Positions 34,376 to 43,402 of a stretch of 64,000 bases of DNA are shown here, one piece after another. The position numbers were made by a program, and so were the translations under genes. How positions within the stretch are numbered: position 1 is the stretch's first letter; every line of letters starts with the position of its first letter. Source of the DNA: Phytohabitans aurantiacus (GTDB taxonomy: Bacteria; Actinomycetota; Actinomycetes; Mycobacteriales; Micromonosporaceae); contig NZ_BSDI01000063.1 of assembly GCF_027923225.1 (NCBI RefSeq), positions 19,622 to 83,621 on the forward strand, read 5' to 3'. The notes beneath the pieces were generated by a model that was given only the letters and a program-made list of their open reading frames with translations, did not search any database and was not told where the DNA came from.

Positions 34376-35364
34376 GGTCGCGGGTCGTTCGCTGGCTGCC
34401 CGGGGTGGTGGTCGCCGCCGGTACTCTCGCGCTGCCGCCGCTGCTTTCGAGCGGGCACCTGTCCGTGTACATCCTGCTCGGTCTCGCCGCCATGGTGACC
34501 ATCGGGCTGTCGCTGCTGATGGGGTACGCCGGGCAGGTCTCGCTCGGGCAGGCGTCGTTCTACGCGATCGGCGGGTACACGGCCGGCCTGCTGAGCGTGC
34601 ACAGCTTCCCGCCGCTGCTGGGACTGCTCGCCGCGCCGGTCGCGGCGGCGCTGTTCGCCCTGCTGGTGGGCGTACCGCTGCTGCGCTTGCGCGGGCACCA
34701 CCTCGCGTTCGCCACGCTCGCCACGCAGCTGATCCTGCTGTCGCTGGTCGGGCAGGCCGACTGGGCCGGGGGAGCGATCGGGCTGCAGGGCATCCCGCGG
34801 CTGTCCGTGGGCGGGTACGAGTTCGCCGAGGACATCTCGTACGCGTACCTGACCTGGGCCGCCGTCGCGCTCACCCTGATCGTGGCGCACAACGTGGTCG
34901 CGTCCAGATCGGGGCGCGGCCTGCGCGCCCTGGCGACCAGCGAGACCGCGGCCGCGGCGAGCGGGGTGCCGGTCGGCGGGTACCGGCTGGCGGTGTTCGC
35001 GCTGTCGGCGGCGTTCGCCGGCCTGGCGGGCGGGATCTACGCGTTCTACCTCGGCTACATCGCGCCGGGCTCGTTCCCGGTGCTGCTGTCCATCGAGTAC
35101 GTCGTGATGGCGGTCGTCGGCGGTCTGGGCACGCTGTGGGGCGCTCTGGTGGGTGCGACCGCGATCGTGCTGCTCATCCAGGTGCTCACCACGATCGGCA
35201 CCCAGCCCGGGATGCCCAGCTACGCCCCGAGCGTGCTCTCGTACGCCGTCTACGGGCTCCTGCTGGTCGTCGTGGTGCTCTTCCTGCCGCACGGGATGGT
35301 GCCAGCGGCGCGCCGGGCCGTCGAGCGACGTATGACACAAACCTTGACGGTGGAGAAGCGATGA
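34372..35364 (+). CDS. ABC transporter permease, LivM type
   Basis: 330 residues from ATG 34372 (ATGA overlap; CAGGAGGAAA upstream). The LivM hallmark GLSLLMGYAGQVSLGQASFY is followed by about nine membrane helices and the coupling motif LRALATSETAAAASGVPVGG. Second permease of the importer; it probably forms a heterodimer with the LivH-type protein. Confidence 0.93.
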   Translation: MRSRVVRWLPGVVVAAGTLALPPLLSSGHLSVYILLGLAAMVTIGLSLLMGYAGQVSLGQASFYAIGGYTAGLLSVHSFPPLLGLLAAPVAAALFALLVGVPLLRLRGHHLAFATLATQLILLSLVGQADWAGGAIGLQGIPRLSVGGYEFAEDISYAYLTWAAVALTLIVAHNVVASRSGRGLRALATSETAAAASGVPVGGYRLAVFALSAAFAGLAGGIYAFYLGYIAPGSFPVLLSIEYVVMAVVGGLGTLWGALVGATAIVLLIQVLTTIGTQPGMPSYAPSVLSYAVYGLLLVVVVLFLPHGMVPAARRAVERRMTQTLTVEKR

Positions 35365-36404
35365 GTCAAGCTAACCTCATGACCGGCGACCCGTACGACG
35401 CGATCGCGCGGCTCGGCACCGCCCCGCTGTGGCGGTACTACGGAAACCTCTTCGCCGCCGAGCCGAAGAGCCGGGCGGTGCCGTACCGGTGGAGCTACGC
35501 CGCGCTGCGGCCCTACCTGCTGCACTTCGCCGACGTGCTCTCCCTGGAGGAGGCCGAGCGCCGGGTTCTCATGCTCGTCAACCCCGGCCTGACCGAGCCG
35601 CCCGCCACGACCACCAACCTGTACGCGGGCATCCAGGTGATCCTGCCCGGCGAGACCGCGCAGGCGCACCGGCACACGGCTGGCGCGTTCCGGTTCATCA
35701 TCGAAGGCAACGGCGCCTACACGACGGTCAACGGCGAGCGGGTCCACATGCGCCCCGGCGACCTGCTGCTGACCCCCGGCTGGCACTGGCACGACCACGC
35801 GCACGAGGGCGACGGCCCGATGCTGTGGCTCGACGGGCTGGACTACCCGCTCGTCAACGCCCTGGAGGTCGGGTTCTTCGAGCTGTACAGCGAGCGGACG
35901 CAGAAGGCTGACGTGCCCGACGACATCTCCTCGCGGCAGTTCATCCACGGCCGGCTCACGCCCGCGTGGGACCCGAAGCCCAGCGCCAACTCGCCGATCG
36001 GCAACTACCCGTGGGAGGAGACCTCCCGGGCGTTCGACGCGATCGCCGACGACGCGAGCGGCAGCGACGCCGACGGTGTGGTGCTGGAGTACACCAACCC
36101 GTGGACCGGCGGACCGGTCATGCCCACCATCGGCTGCCGGATCGCGCGGCTGCGCCCCGGTTTTCGTGGCGTGTCGCGCCGGCAGACCCCCAGCACGATC
36201 TACCACGTGGTGCGTGGCGAAGGAGTGACCATAGTGGACGGCCAACGCCTGGAGTGGGGCGAGAAGGACGTGTTCGCGGTGCCCGGCTGGGCGGCGTACG
36301 AGCACCGGAACGCCTCGCTCTCGGACGACGCGATCCTGTTCTCGTACTCGGACACCCCCGCCGTGACAGCACTGGGCCTGTACCGCGAGGAGTACGTACG
36401 GTGA
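35361..36404 (+). CDS. gentisate 1,2-dioxygenase-like bicupin
   Basis: 347 residues from ATG 35361 (ATGA overlap). Two cupin domains: the first has the iron-ligand pattern AQAHRHTAGAFRFIIEG and TPGWHWHDHAHEG, the second (STIYHVVRGEGVTIVDGQRL) is degenerate, as in gentisate and related ring-cleaving dioxygenases of about 350 residues. It should open gentisate between C1 and C2 to maleylpyruvate using Fe(II) and O2. 1-Hydroxy-2-naphthoate or salicylate dioxygenases have the same fold, but the downstream acylpyruvase-type hydrolase favours gentisate. Confidence 0.88.
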   Translation: MSQANLMTGDPYDAIARLGTAPLWRYYGNLFAAEPKSRAVPYRWSYAALRPYLLHFADVLSLEEAERRVLMLVNPGLTEPPATTTNLYAGIQVILPGETAQAHRHTAGAFRFIIEGNGAYTTVNGERVHMRPGDLLLTPGWHWHDHAHEGDGPMLWLDGLDYPLVNALEVGFFELYSERTQKADVPDDISSRQFIHGRLTPAWDPKPSANSPIGNYPWEETSRAFDAIADDASGSDADGVVLEYTNPWTGGPVMPTIGCRIARLRPGFRGVSRRQTPSTIYHVVRGEGVTIVDGQRLEWGEKDVFAVPGWAAYEHRNASLSDDAILFSYSDTPAVTALGLYREEYVR

Positions 36405-37267
36405 GGCTGTGTGTCTACCGCGACGGCGGGACGCGGCTCGGCGTCGTCGATGGTGGTGATGTGGTCGACGTGACCGACCTCGCGCCCGCGTTCGGGGTGC
36501 CTGGGCCGCTGCACGCCGTCCTGGAGCACGGCATCGACCTGGCCCGCCTGCGCCCGGACGGCCGGCCACGGCGGCCACTGGCCGATGTGGAGCTTCTCGC
36601 GCCGTTGCCGCGCCCGGGAAAGATCGTGGCGGCACCCGTCAACTACCGCGACCACCAGGCCGAGATGGACGCCCCGCTGACCGTGGCCGAGCTCGGCGTC
36701 TTCCTCAAGGCGCCCTCGTCGGTCATCGGCCCCGGCGGCACCGTCACGCTGCCGTACACCGACCTGCGCACCGACCAGGAAGCCGAACTGGCCGCCGTCA
36801 TCGGGCGCACCGCCCGCGACGTGCCGGAGGCCGAGGCGCTGTCCTATGTGGCCGGCTACACCTGCCTGCTCGACATCACCGTGCGGTCCACGGAGGACCG
36901 GTCGACCCGCAAGTCGTTCGACACGTTCACGCCGATCGGCCCGTGGCTGACCACACCCGACGAGGTCGGCGACCCGGGCGGCCTCGACCTGCGCTGCTGG
37001 GTCGGCGGGACGCCACGCCAGTCGGCCACTACAGCCGACCTCATCTTCGGGGTGGCACGCCTGATCGCGTACGCCAGCTCGGTCATGACGCTGTGGCCGG
37101 GTGACGTGATAGCCACCGGCACCCCGGCGGGCGTCGGCCCGATCCACGACGGCGACCGGATCGTCATGGAGATCGAGCGCGTCGGCCGCCTCGAAGTGGG
37201 CGTGAGCGGCGCCGGCGCCCGCCCGTACGCCACCCGCCCCGGCGCCCGAGCGGTGGTGGCCTCATGA
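36401..37267 (+). CDS. fumarylacetoacetate hydrolase-family enzyme (maleyl-/fumarylpyruvate hydrolase)
   Basis: 288 residues from GTG 36401 (GTGA overlap). FAH fold with the metal-site residues in ELAAVIGRTARDV and SYVAGYTCLLDITVRS, and the C-terminal VMTLWPGDVIATGTPAGVGP. After ring cleavage it would split maleyl- or fumarylpyruvate to pyruvate and maleate or fumarate. No maleylpyruvate isomerase is encoded in the operon, so it either acts directly on maleylpyruvate or relies on an isomerase elsewhere. Confidence 0.88.
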   Translation: MRLCVYRDGGTRLGVVDGGDVVDVTDLAPAFGVPGPLHAVLEHGIDLARLRPDGRPRRPLADVELLAPLPRPGKIVAAPVNYRDHQAEMDAPLTVAELGVFLKAPSSVIGPGGTVTLPYTDLRTDQEAELAAVIGRTARDVPEAEALSYVAGYTCLLDITVRSTEDRSTRKSFDTFTPIGPWLTTPDEVGDPGGLDLRCWVGGTPRQSATTADLIFGVARLIAYASSVMTLWPGDVIATGTPAGVGPIHDGDRIVMEIERVGRLEVGVSGAGARPYATRPGARAVVAS

Positions 37268-38475
37268 ACCACCGTCAGGTCATCGTGGTGGGCGCCGGAC
37301 CGGTCGGCATGGCGGCGGCGCTGTCGCTGCGGGCGCTCGGGCGGCCCGTCACGGTGCTCGAAGCCGGCGCCGAAGACCGGCTGCGCCCCGGCAGCCGCGC
37401 CATCTTCGTGCACCGGGCCACCCTGGAGGTGCTCGACCGCTCCAGCCCGGGCCTCGCCGCCGACCTGGCCGCGCACGGCCTGATCTGGCAGACCAAGCGC
37501 ACCTTCTACGCCGGCACCCAGGTCTTCGCCCGCACCTACCCGCCGCCCCCGGCCGGCACGCTGCCGCACTTCACCAGCCTCCCGCAGGTGGAGACCGAGC
37601 GGTACCTGCTGCAGGCGTGCAAGGCGGCCGGCGTCGAGTTCGTCTGGAACGCCGAGGTGACCGGCGCCGAGTCGACTATGGACGGTGTCGCGCTGGCCAC
37701 GTCGACCGGCGACCGCTGGACCGCGGAGTACGTCATCGCCGCCGACGGGTCGCGCTCGCCGGTACGGGCCGCCCTGGGGATACCGATGGAGGGCAGTCGC
37801 TCCGACGGCTGGTACGTGGTCGTCGACGTGGAGGAGGACGCCGGCGACCCGCTGCCGGTCGAGCGGGTCTTCCACTACGCCCACCCGAGCGTGGACGGGC
37901 GCAACGTGCTGCTGGTGCCGTACGCCGGCGGCTGGCGCGTCGACCTGCAACTGCACGACGGCGACGACCCCGACGCGCTCAGCTCCGGTGAGGGGCTGCG
38001 CGAGTGGCTGCGCGCGGTCATGCCGCCCGCGTACGCCGACCGCGTCGCCTGGGCCTCCACGTACCGGTTCCTGCAGGTGGTGGCCGCCGACTTCGCCGAC
38101 CCGGCGCGGCGGGTGTTGCTCGCCGGTGAGGCGGCACACCTGTTCGCCCCGTTCGGCGCGCGCGGCATGAACTCCGGGGTACCGGACGCCGACGCCGCCG
38201 CCACGGCCGTCCACATCGCACTGTCCACTCCGGTGGCGGCGCGGGCACGGGCGGCGGTGGACGACTTCGCGCTGTCCCGGCGCCGCGCGGCGATGTTCAA
38301 CCGGGACGCCGCCGGCACCGCCCTGACACACCTGCGCCCGGGCCCGGCCGAGCGGGCGGCACAGGAGGGCGCGGCCCAGGGCGCCGACCGCGACGAGAGC
38401 CTCGGGCACTGGCTCGACACCGCGCCGTACGGCCCGCGCGAGCTCCCGCCCGGCAACACGATCTACAAGTACTGA
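37264..38475 (+). CDS. FAD-dependent aromatic hydroxylase, salicylyl-CoA 5-hydroxylase-like candidate
   Basis: 403 residues from ATG 37264 (ATGA overlap). Flavoprotein monooxygenase motifs: dinucleotide fold VIVVGAGPVGMAAALSLRAL, the DG motif AADGSRSPVRAALG and the GD-type motif VLLAGEAAHLFAPFGARGMN. It should insert one oxygen into a phenolic ring with NAD(P)H. In known routes to gentisate the substrate is 3-hydroxybenzoate or, in Streptomyces, salicylyl-CoA. The neighbouring ligase and thioesterase favour a CoA-bound substrate here (inference). Confidence 0.85.
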   Translation: MNHRQVIVVGAGPVGMAAALSLRALGRPVTVLEAGAEDRLRPGSRAIFVHRATLEVLDRSSPGLAADLAAHGLIWQTKRTFYAGTQVFARTYPPPPAGTLPHFTSLPQVETERYLLQACKAAGVEFVWNAEVTGAESTMDGVALATSTGDRWTAEYVIAADGSRSPVRAALGIPMEGSRSDGWYVVVDVEEDAGDPLPVERVFHYAHPSVDGRNVLLVPYAGGWRVDLQLHDGDDPDALSSGEGLREWLRAVMPPAYADRVAWASTYRFLQVVAADFADPARRVLLAGEAAHLFAPFGARGMNSGVPDADAAATAVHIALSTPVAARARAAVDDFALSRRRAAMFNRDAAGTALTHLRPGPAERAAQEGAAQGADRDESLGHWLDTAPYGPRELPPGNTIYKY

Positions 38476-38486
38476 GGGGCCGACAT

Positions 38487-38909
38487 ATGGCAGAACCCGC
38501 GTCGATCGTCACGCGCAGGCGGCTGGAATGGTCGGAGACCGACCCCATGGACCGCTGGCACTACTCGGTGGTGCTGCGGTTCGTGGAGAGCGCCGAGACG
38601 CTGCTGCACCACCGGCTCGGCATCCAGCACGACGAGTTCCGGCGGATGCCCCGGCTCAACGTCACCGTCGACTTCCTCGGCGCGCTGCACTACGACGAGA
38701 CCGCCGAGACGGCGCTCGCGGTCGAGCACGTCGGGCGCAGCTCGATGCGGTACGCGTTCACGGTGAGCAGGGACGGCCGGCCCCTCGCGCGAGGGACGAT
38801 GACGGTGGCGTGGTTCGACCCGGAGACCGGGCGCAGCGCGCCGTGGCCGGACCGCCTGCGGAAGCTCTTCGGCGAGTCCGGACCGGTCCCCGCTTCCGAG
38901 GAGGGCTGA
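38487..38909 (+). CDS. 4-hydroxybenzoyl-CoA thioesterase-like hotdog protein
   Basis: 140 residues. 4HBT-type fold: LEWSETDPMDRWHYSVVLRF contains the Asp/Tyr region at the active helix, and RLNVTVDFLGALHYDETAET forms the central strands. It begins 11 bp after the hydroxylase. Likely task: hydrolysis of the hydroxylated aroyl-CoA (gentisyl-CoA) to gentisate for the dioxygenase encoded at the head of the catabolic block. Confidence 0.85.
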   Translation: MAEPASIVTRRRLEWSETDPMDRWHYSVVLRFVESAETLLHHRLGIQHDEFRRMPRLNVTVDFLGALHYDETAETALAVEHVGRSSMRYAFTVSRDGRPLARGTMTVAWFDPETGRSAPWPDRLRKLFGESGPVPASEEG

Positions 38910-38912
38910 CTG

Positions 38913-40568
38913 ATGCGAGGCACGATGGGTTCGACGCCGCTGTCGGTCGGGATGATCCTGCGGCGCGGCGCCGCGATGGGCCCGCACGCCAAGCTCGTCG
39001 GCGTGACCCCCGCCGGGCGTTCATGGCAGACGTGGCCGGCGTTGGCCAGCCGCGCCCGGCGGGTCGCCGCCGCGCTGCCCGCGCTGGGCGTACGCCCCGG
39101 TGACCGGGTCGGCACGTTCGCGTGGAACGGGCTGCGGCACCTGGAGCTGTTCTACGGCGTACCGATCGCCGGCGCTGTGCTCCAGCCGCTGAACGTGCGG
39201 CTGCACGCCGACCAGATCGCGTGGATCGCCGAGCACGCCGGCGACAAGGTGATCTTCGTGGAGGCGTCGCTGACCGCCCGGCTCGCCGAGATCCGCCCGA
39301 AGCTGGGCGGCGTCGAGCGGTACGTCGTCCTGCCCGACGGCACCGAGCCGCACCCTGACTTCGCGGACGCGGTCGGGTACGAGGAGCTGCTCGACGGGGT
39401 GGCCGACGACGAGCCGGCCGAGGTCGACGAGTGGTCGGCGGCCTGCCTCTGTTACACCGGTGGCACCACCGGCCGGCCCAAGGGCGTCGCGTACTCGCAC
39501 CGCTCGATCACGCTGCACGCCATGAGCGGGCTGTTCGTCGACTCGTTCGCCGTGCGCGAGCGCGACGTGGTGCTGCCGCTGACCCCGCTGTTCCACGCCA
39601 CCTCGTGGGGCCTGCCGTACGCGGCCGCGCTCGCCGGCGCCGGCCTGGTCCTCGCCGGCTCCGACACCAGCCCGCCCGCGATCCTGCGGCTGATCCGCGA
39701 GGAGCGGGTCACCGTGGCCGCCGGCGTACCGACGTTCTGGCTGGCCGTCGACCAGCTCGAACCGGCCGCCGACGACCTCGCGAGCCTCGACCGCATCCTG
39801 TGCGGCGGCTCAGCGATCCCGCTGGAGCTGATCCAGCGGTACCACCGCCGGGGCGTGCGGATGCAGCAGGGCTGGGGGATGACCGAGATGTCCCCGTCGG
39901 GCAACCTCACCCTCGTACGCGGGCACCTGGAGGAGCGCCCCGAGGCCGAGCGGCTCGCGCTGCACGCCACCCAGGGCGTCACCACCGCCGGCGTCGAGCT
40001 GCGCGTGGTCGACCCGACCGGCGAGGTGCTGCCGCACGACGGCGTCGCGACCGGGGAGATCGAGGTCCGCGGCCCGTGGATCACGTCCGAGTACTACGAA
40101 CCGGACGACGACGCCAACACCGCGCGCTTCCACGACGGCTGGCTGCGTACCGGCGACGTGGGCACCGTCGACACCGACGGGTACCTGCACCTGCTCGACC
40201 GCACCAAGGACCTGATCAAGTCCGGCGGCGAGTGGATCAGCTCGATCGAGCTGGAGAACCACCTGATGGACCACGAGGGCGTCGCGCAGGCGATGGTGAT
40301 CGCCGTGCCGCACCCGGTGTGGGGCGAACGCCCGGCGGCCCTCGTGGTGCGCGCGTCCAGCGCCCACAGCACAGCTCAGCTCACCGCCGACGAGCTGCGC
40401 GAGCACGTGCGCGCCCGGGTAGCGAGCTGGTGGGTGCCGGATGTCGTGGAGTTCGTCGAGGCGTTGCCGACGACGGCGACCGGAAAGTTCGACAAGAGGA
40501 CCGCGCGGGCGCGGTGGCAGCAGCAGCTGGCCGCCGGGTTCACGCTGGCTAGCGACGGGCAGAGCTGA
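38913..40568 (+). CDS. AMP-dependent acyl/aryl-CoA ligase
   Basis: 551 residues; GGAGGG upstream of ATG 38913 (ATG 38925 is an alternative). Adenylate-forming enzyme motifs: CYTGGTTGRPKGVAYSH, QGWGMTEMSP, LRTGDVGTVDTDGYLHL, RTKDLIKSGGEWIS and the catalytic Lys in TTATGKFDKR. It should activate the imported carboxylic acid as a CoA thioester, either a phenylpropenoate before side-chain shortening or salicylate itself. The sequence resembles medium/long-chain acyl-CoA synthetases, so specificity is not fixed by inspection. Confidence 0.9.
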   Translation: MRGTMGSTPLSVGMILRRGAAMGPHAKLVGVTPAGRSWQTWPALASRARRVAAALPALGVRPGDRVGTFAWNGLRHLELFYGVPIAGAVLQPLNVRLHADQIAWIAEHAGDKVIFVEASLTARLAEIRPKLGGVERYVVLPDGTEPHPDFADAVGYEELLDGVADDEPAEVDEWSAACLCYTGGTTGRPKGVAYSHRSITLHAMSGLFVDSFAVRERDVVLPLTPLFHATSWGLPYAAALAGAGLVLAGSDTSPPAILRLIREERVTVAAGVPTFWLAVDQLEPAADDLASLDRILCGGSAIPLELIQRYHRRGVRMQQGWGMTEMSPSGNLTLVRGHLEERPEAERLALHATQGVTTAGVELRVVDPTGEVLPHDGVATGEIEVRGPWITSEYYEPDDDANTARFHDGWLRTGDVGTVDTDGYLHLLDRTKDLIKSGGEWISSIELENHLMDHEGVAQAMVIAVPHPVWGERPAALVVRASSAHSTAQLTADELREHVRARVASWWVPDVVEFVEALPTTATGKFDKRTARARWQQQLAAGFTLASDGQS

Positions 40569-40595
40569 CTGGAGTTGGGCGTGACTGGAGTGGCG

Positions 40596-41426
40596 ATGAG
40601 TGGAGTGTTGGACGGACGGGTCGCGGTCGTCACCGGGGCGGCGCGCGGCATCGGGCAGGCCACCGCGGCGCTGCTGGCCGAGCATGGCGCCAAGGTGGTG
40701 TGCGCCGACCTGGACGGCGACGCGCTCAAGCAGACCGTGGAGCTGATCGGCGGCAACGGTGTCGCGGTGGCGGCCGACCTGACCGACCCGGCGGCACCGG
40801 GAGAGGTCGTCGGGCGCGCGGTCGCCGAGTACGGGCAGCTGGACATCGTGGTCAACAACGCCGGGTACACCTGGGACGGCATCTTCCACAAGATGAGCGA
40901 CGAGCAGCTCACCGCCATGCTGGAGATCCACCTGGCGGTGCCGTTCCGGCTGCTGCGCGCCGCCGCGCCCGTGCTGCGCGAGGCGGCCAAGCGCGACGCC
41001 GCTGAGGGGCGCGAGGTGTTCCGCAAGGTCGTCAACGTCACCTCGATCGCCGGCACGATGGGCAACGTCGGCCAGGCGAACTACTCGGCGGCCAAGGCGG
41101 GCCTGATCGGGCTCACCAAGACCCTCGCCAAGGAGTGGGGCCCGCTGAAGATCAACGTCAACGCGGTGGCGTTCGGCTTCGTCGAGACCCGGCTGACGGC
41201 GGCGACCGCCGACGCGGGCACGTTCGAGCGCGGCGAGCGCAGCATCCAGCTCGGCATCCCCGAGCAGGTCCGCGAGCGCGCCAAGGCCGGCATCCCGCTC
41301 GGCCGGGCGGCCACCCCCGCCGAGGCGGCCGGCGGCATCTTCCTGCTCTGCACGCCCTGGTCCGATTTCGTACACGGCCAGGTGCTCACCGTCGCCGGTG
41401 GCCAGGCCGAGGGGATGACCTCGTGA
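40596..41426 (+). CDS. short-chain dehydrogenase/reductase (3-hydroxyacyl-CoA dehydrogenase-like)
   Basis: 276 residues from ATG 40596, preceded by GGAG at 5 bp; GTG 40581 and TTG 40575 are in-frame alternatives, since the phrase TGACTGGAGT is repeated in this leader. Cofactor motif VTGAARGIGQA, VNNAGYTWDG, catalytic Ser in NVTSIAG and YSAAK. The family includes FabG-type and 17-beta-HSD10-type enzymes. In this operon it fits the oxidation of a 3-hydroxyacyl-CoA side chain. It is translationally coupled to the thiolase gene (GTGA). Confidence 0.88.
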   Translation: MSGVLDGRVAVVTGAARGIGQATAALLAEHGAKVVCADLDGDALKQTVELIGGNGVAVAADLTDPAAPGEVVGRAVAEYGQLDIVVNNAGYTWDGIFHKMSDEQLTAMLEIHLAVPFRLLRAAAPVLREAAKRDAAEGREVFRKVVNVTSIAGTMGNVGQANYSAAKAGLIGLTKTLAKEWGPLKINVNAVAFGFVETRLTAATADAGTFERGERSIQLGIPEQVRERAKAGIPLGRAATPAEAAGGIFLLCTPWSDFVHGQVLTVAGGQAEGMTS

Positions 41427-42595
41427 AGCTGACCAAGGTGGCGGTGCCGCTCGGCCTCGCCTGGAGTTCGCCGTTCTGCCGGTGGCAGGGGCCGCTGGCC
41501 GAGATGTCCAGTGTGGACCTGGCGGTCGACGTGACGAACCGGGCGCTGTCCGGTTTCGATACCAGCCAGGTCAGCCACGTCTCGTTCGGCACCACGGTGC
41601 CGCAGCCGACCTCGTTCTACGGGGTCACCACGATCACGCCCCGGCTCGGGCTCGAAGCGGTCACCGGTCCCACCATCGCGCAGGCGTGCGCCACGTCGGC
41701 GGCCGTCATCCAGTCGGCGGCGACGCAGGTCGAGCTGGGCGCGCACGGCACGGTGCTGGCGCTCACCACCGACCGCACCAGCAACGGGCCGCTGATGGTG
41801 TGGTCGGCGCAGGGCAGCCCGGGCGCCGCGCCGCGTACCGAGCACTGGGTGCTCGACCCGATGAAGTGGGACCCCAACACCGGCGGGTCCATGCTGGACA
41901 CCGCCGAGGGCGTGGCCGCCGACGAGGGGTACACCCGATCAGAGATCGACGAGGTGACGCTGCTGCGGTACGAGCAGTACCGGGCCGCCGCGGCGGGGCG
42001 GCGCGACTATCTGGTACCCGTGCACGTGCCCGGGCGGCGTGGCGAGACCGTGGTCGGCGACGACTCCGGCGTGCACGACACCACCGCCGAGGGGCTGGCG
42101 AAGCTGTCACCGGCCCAACCCGGTGGGGTGGTCACCTTCGGATCGCAGACGCACCCCGGTGACGGTACAGCTGGAATGGTGCTCTCCACAGTGGAGCGCG
42201 CGCGGGAGCTGGCCGCTGGCGCGGGCATCGCGCGGGTCCTGGCCGTCGGGTTCGCCCGCGCCGAGCGGGCCCGCATGCCCAAGGCGCCGGTGCCCGCGGC
42301 CCGGCGCGCCCTCGCCGACGCCGGCCTCGACATCGGCGATCTGCACGTCGTGACCACGCACAACCCGTTCGCGGTCAACGACGTGTACTTCGCCAGGCAG
42401 ACCGGATTCCCGGTCGACAAGATGAACCCGTACGGGTGCAGCCTGGTCTACGGGCACCCGCAGGGACCGACCGGCATGCGCGCCGTCGCCGAGCTGATCG
42501 AGGCGCTGCGCGCCCGTGGCGGCGGGCGCGGCCTGTTCACCGGATGCGCGGCCGGCGACACGGCCGGCGCCGTCGTCGTGGAGGTAACCGAGTGA
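41423..42595 (+). CDS. thiolase-family acetyl-CoA acetyltransferase
   Basis: 390 residues from GTG 41423. Nucleophile Cys in IAQACATSAAV, the His region THNPFAVND, GHPQGPTGMRAVAELIEAL and the second Cys in GLFTGCAAGDTAGA are all in place, as in degradative thiolases. It would split a 3-oxoacyl-CoA to acetyl-CoA and the shortened (aroyl) CoA. It overlaps both neighbours by 4 bp. Confidence 0.9.
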   Translation: MKLTKVAVPLGLAWSSPFCRWQGPLAEMSSVDLAVDVTNRALSGFDTSQVSHVSFGTTVPQPTSFYGVTTITPRLGLEAVTGPTIAQACATSAAVIQSAATQVELGAHGTVLALTTDRTSNGPLMVWSAQGSPGAAPRTEHWVLDPMKWDPNTGGSMLDTAEGVAADEGYTRSEIDEVTLLRYEQYRAAAAGRRDYLVPVHVPGRRGETVVGDDSGVHDTTAEGLAKLSPAQPGGVVTFGSQTHPGDGTAGMVLSTVERARELAAGAGIARVLAVGFARAERARMPKAPVPAARRALADAGLDIGDLHVVTTHNPFAVNDVYFARQTGFPVDKMNPYGCSLVYGHPQGPTGMRAVAELIEALRARGGGRGLFTGCAAGDTAGAVVVEVTE

Positions 42596-43395
42596 CCCAC
42601 CCCTTTGAACTGTCCGTTGTGGACCGCTGGAGCGACGAGCGCGCCTTCGAGGTCACGCCCGACGCCGTGCGCGCCTATTCCGAGGCGGTCGGCGGCCCGT
42701 CTCCGGTGTTCGCCGTGGTGCCCGCGATGGACCTCGTGTTCGCGGTCGCCGAGGTCGCCGCGCCGGCCGACCTGCGCACCCAGGTCGTACACGGACAGCA
42801 GGACCTGATCCTGCACAAGCCGCTGCCGGTGGGCGAGAAGGTGACCGTGCGGGCGGCCGTGGTCGGACTGCACGGCAAGCGCAGCGGCACCACGGCGACC
42901 ATCCAGGTGCGCACCCGCGACGCGGCCGGCGACCTGCTCAACGAGCAGTACGTCACCGAGTTCTACCGGGGCGTCCCGACCGACCTGGCGGTGGGCGTCG
43001 CCGCGCCCCGCCTGCCGTCCGAGCCGCCCGCCGGCCCGCCGCTGCGCGAGGCCGCCTACCACCTGACGCCGGACCTGCCGTCCCGGTACGCCGCCGCGTC
43101 GGGCGACCACAACCCGATCCACCTCGACGACGAGGTGGCCCGCGCGGCCGGCCTGCCCGGCGTCATCGTCCACGGCCTGGCGAGCCTGGCCATCGCGGCG
43201 CGGATCGTGCTGGCGGCCGCTGATGCCGGGGATTCGCGGCTGGCGCGGCTGAGTTGCCGCTTCACGCGACCGATCGCACCCGGCGACACCCTGACGACGA
43301 GAATCTGGGCCGATGGCACGGCGTACCGCTTCGACGGCGTCGACGGCGCCGGCACGACGGTACTGGGCGCGGGCGTGGCCGAACTCCGGCCGTGA
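42592..43395 (+). CDS. MaoC-like enoyl-CoA hydratase, double hotdog
   Basis: 267 residues from GTG 42592. An N-terminal degenerate hotdog domain (1-135) is followed by an active one with the hydratase-2 motif YAAASGDHNPIHLDDEVARA and GLPGVIVHG (catalytic Asp and His). It hydrates a 2-enoyl-CoA. As last gene of the operon it completes a hydratase, dehydrogenase, thiolase set for shortening a phenylpropenoyl-CoA. Confidence 0.9.
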   Translation: MTHPFELSVVDRWSDERAFEVTPDAVRAYSEAVGGPSPVFAVVPAMDLVFAVAEVAAPADLRTQVVHGQQDLILHKPLPVGEKVTVRAAVVGLHGKRSGTTATIQVRTRDAAGDLLNEQYVTEFYRGVPTDLAVGVAAPRLPSEPPAGPPLREAAYHLTPDLPSRYAAASGDHNPIHLDDEVARAAGLPGVIVHGLASLAIAARIVLAAADAGDSRLARLSCRFTRPIAPGDTLTTRIWADGTAYRFDGVDGAGTTVLGAGVAELRP

Positions 43396-43402
43396 GCGAC
43401 CG

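Noticed and set aside
41423..42595. Thiolase-family protein as a polyketide/natural-product ketosynthase
   Set aside because: It has degradative thiolase motifs (GHPQGPTGMR, GLFTGCAAGD) and neighbours of a catabolic operon; no acyl carrier protein or PKS gene is present in the window.
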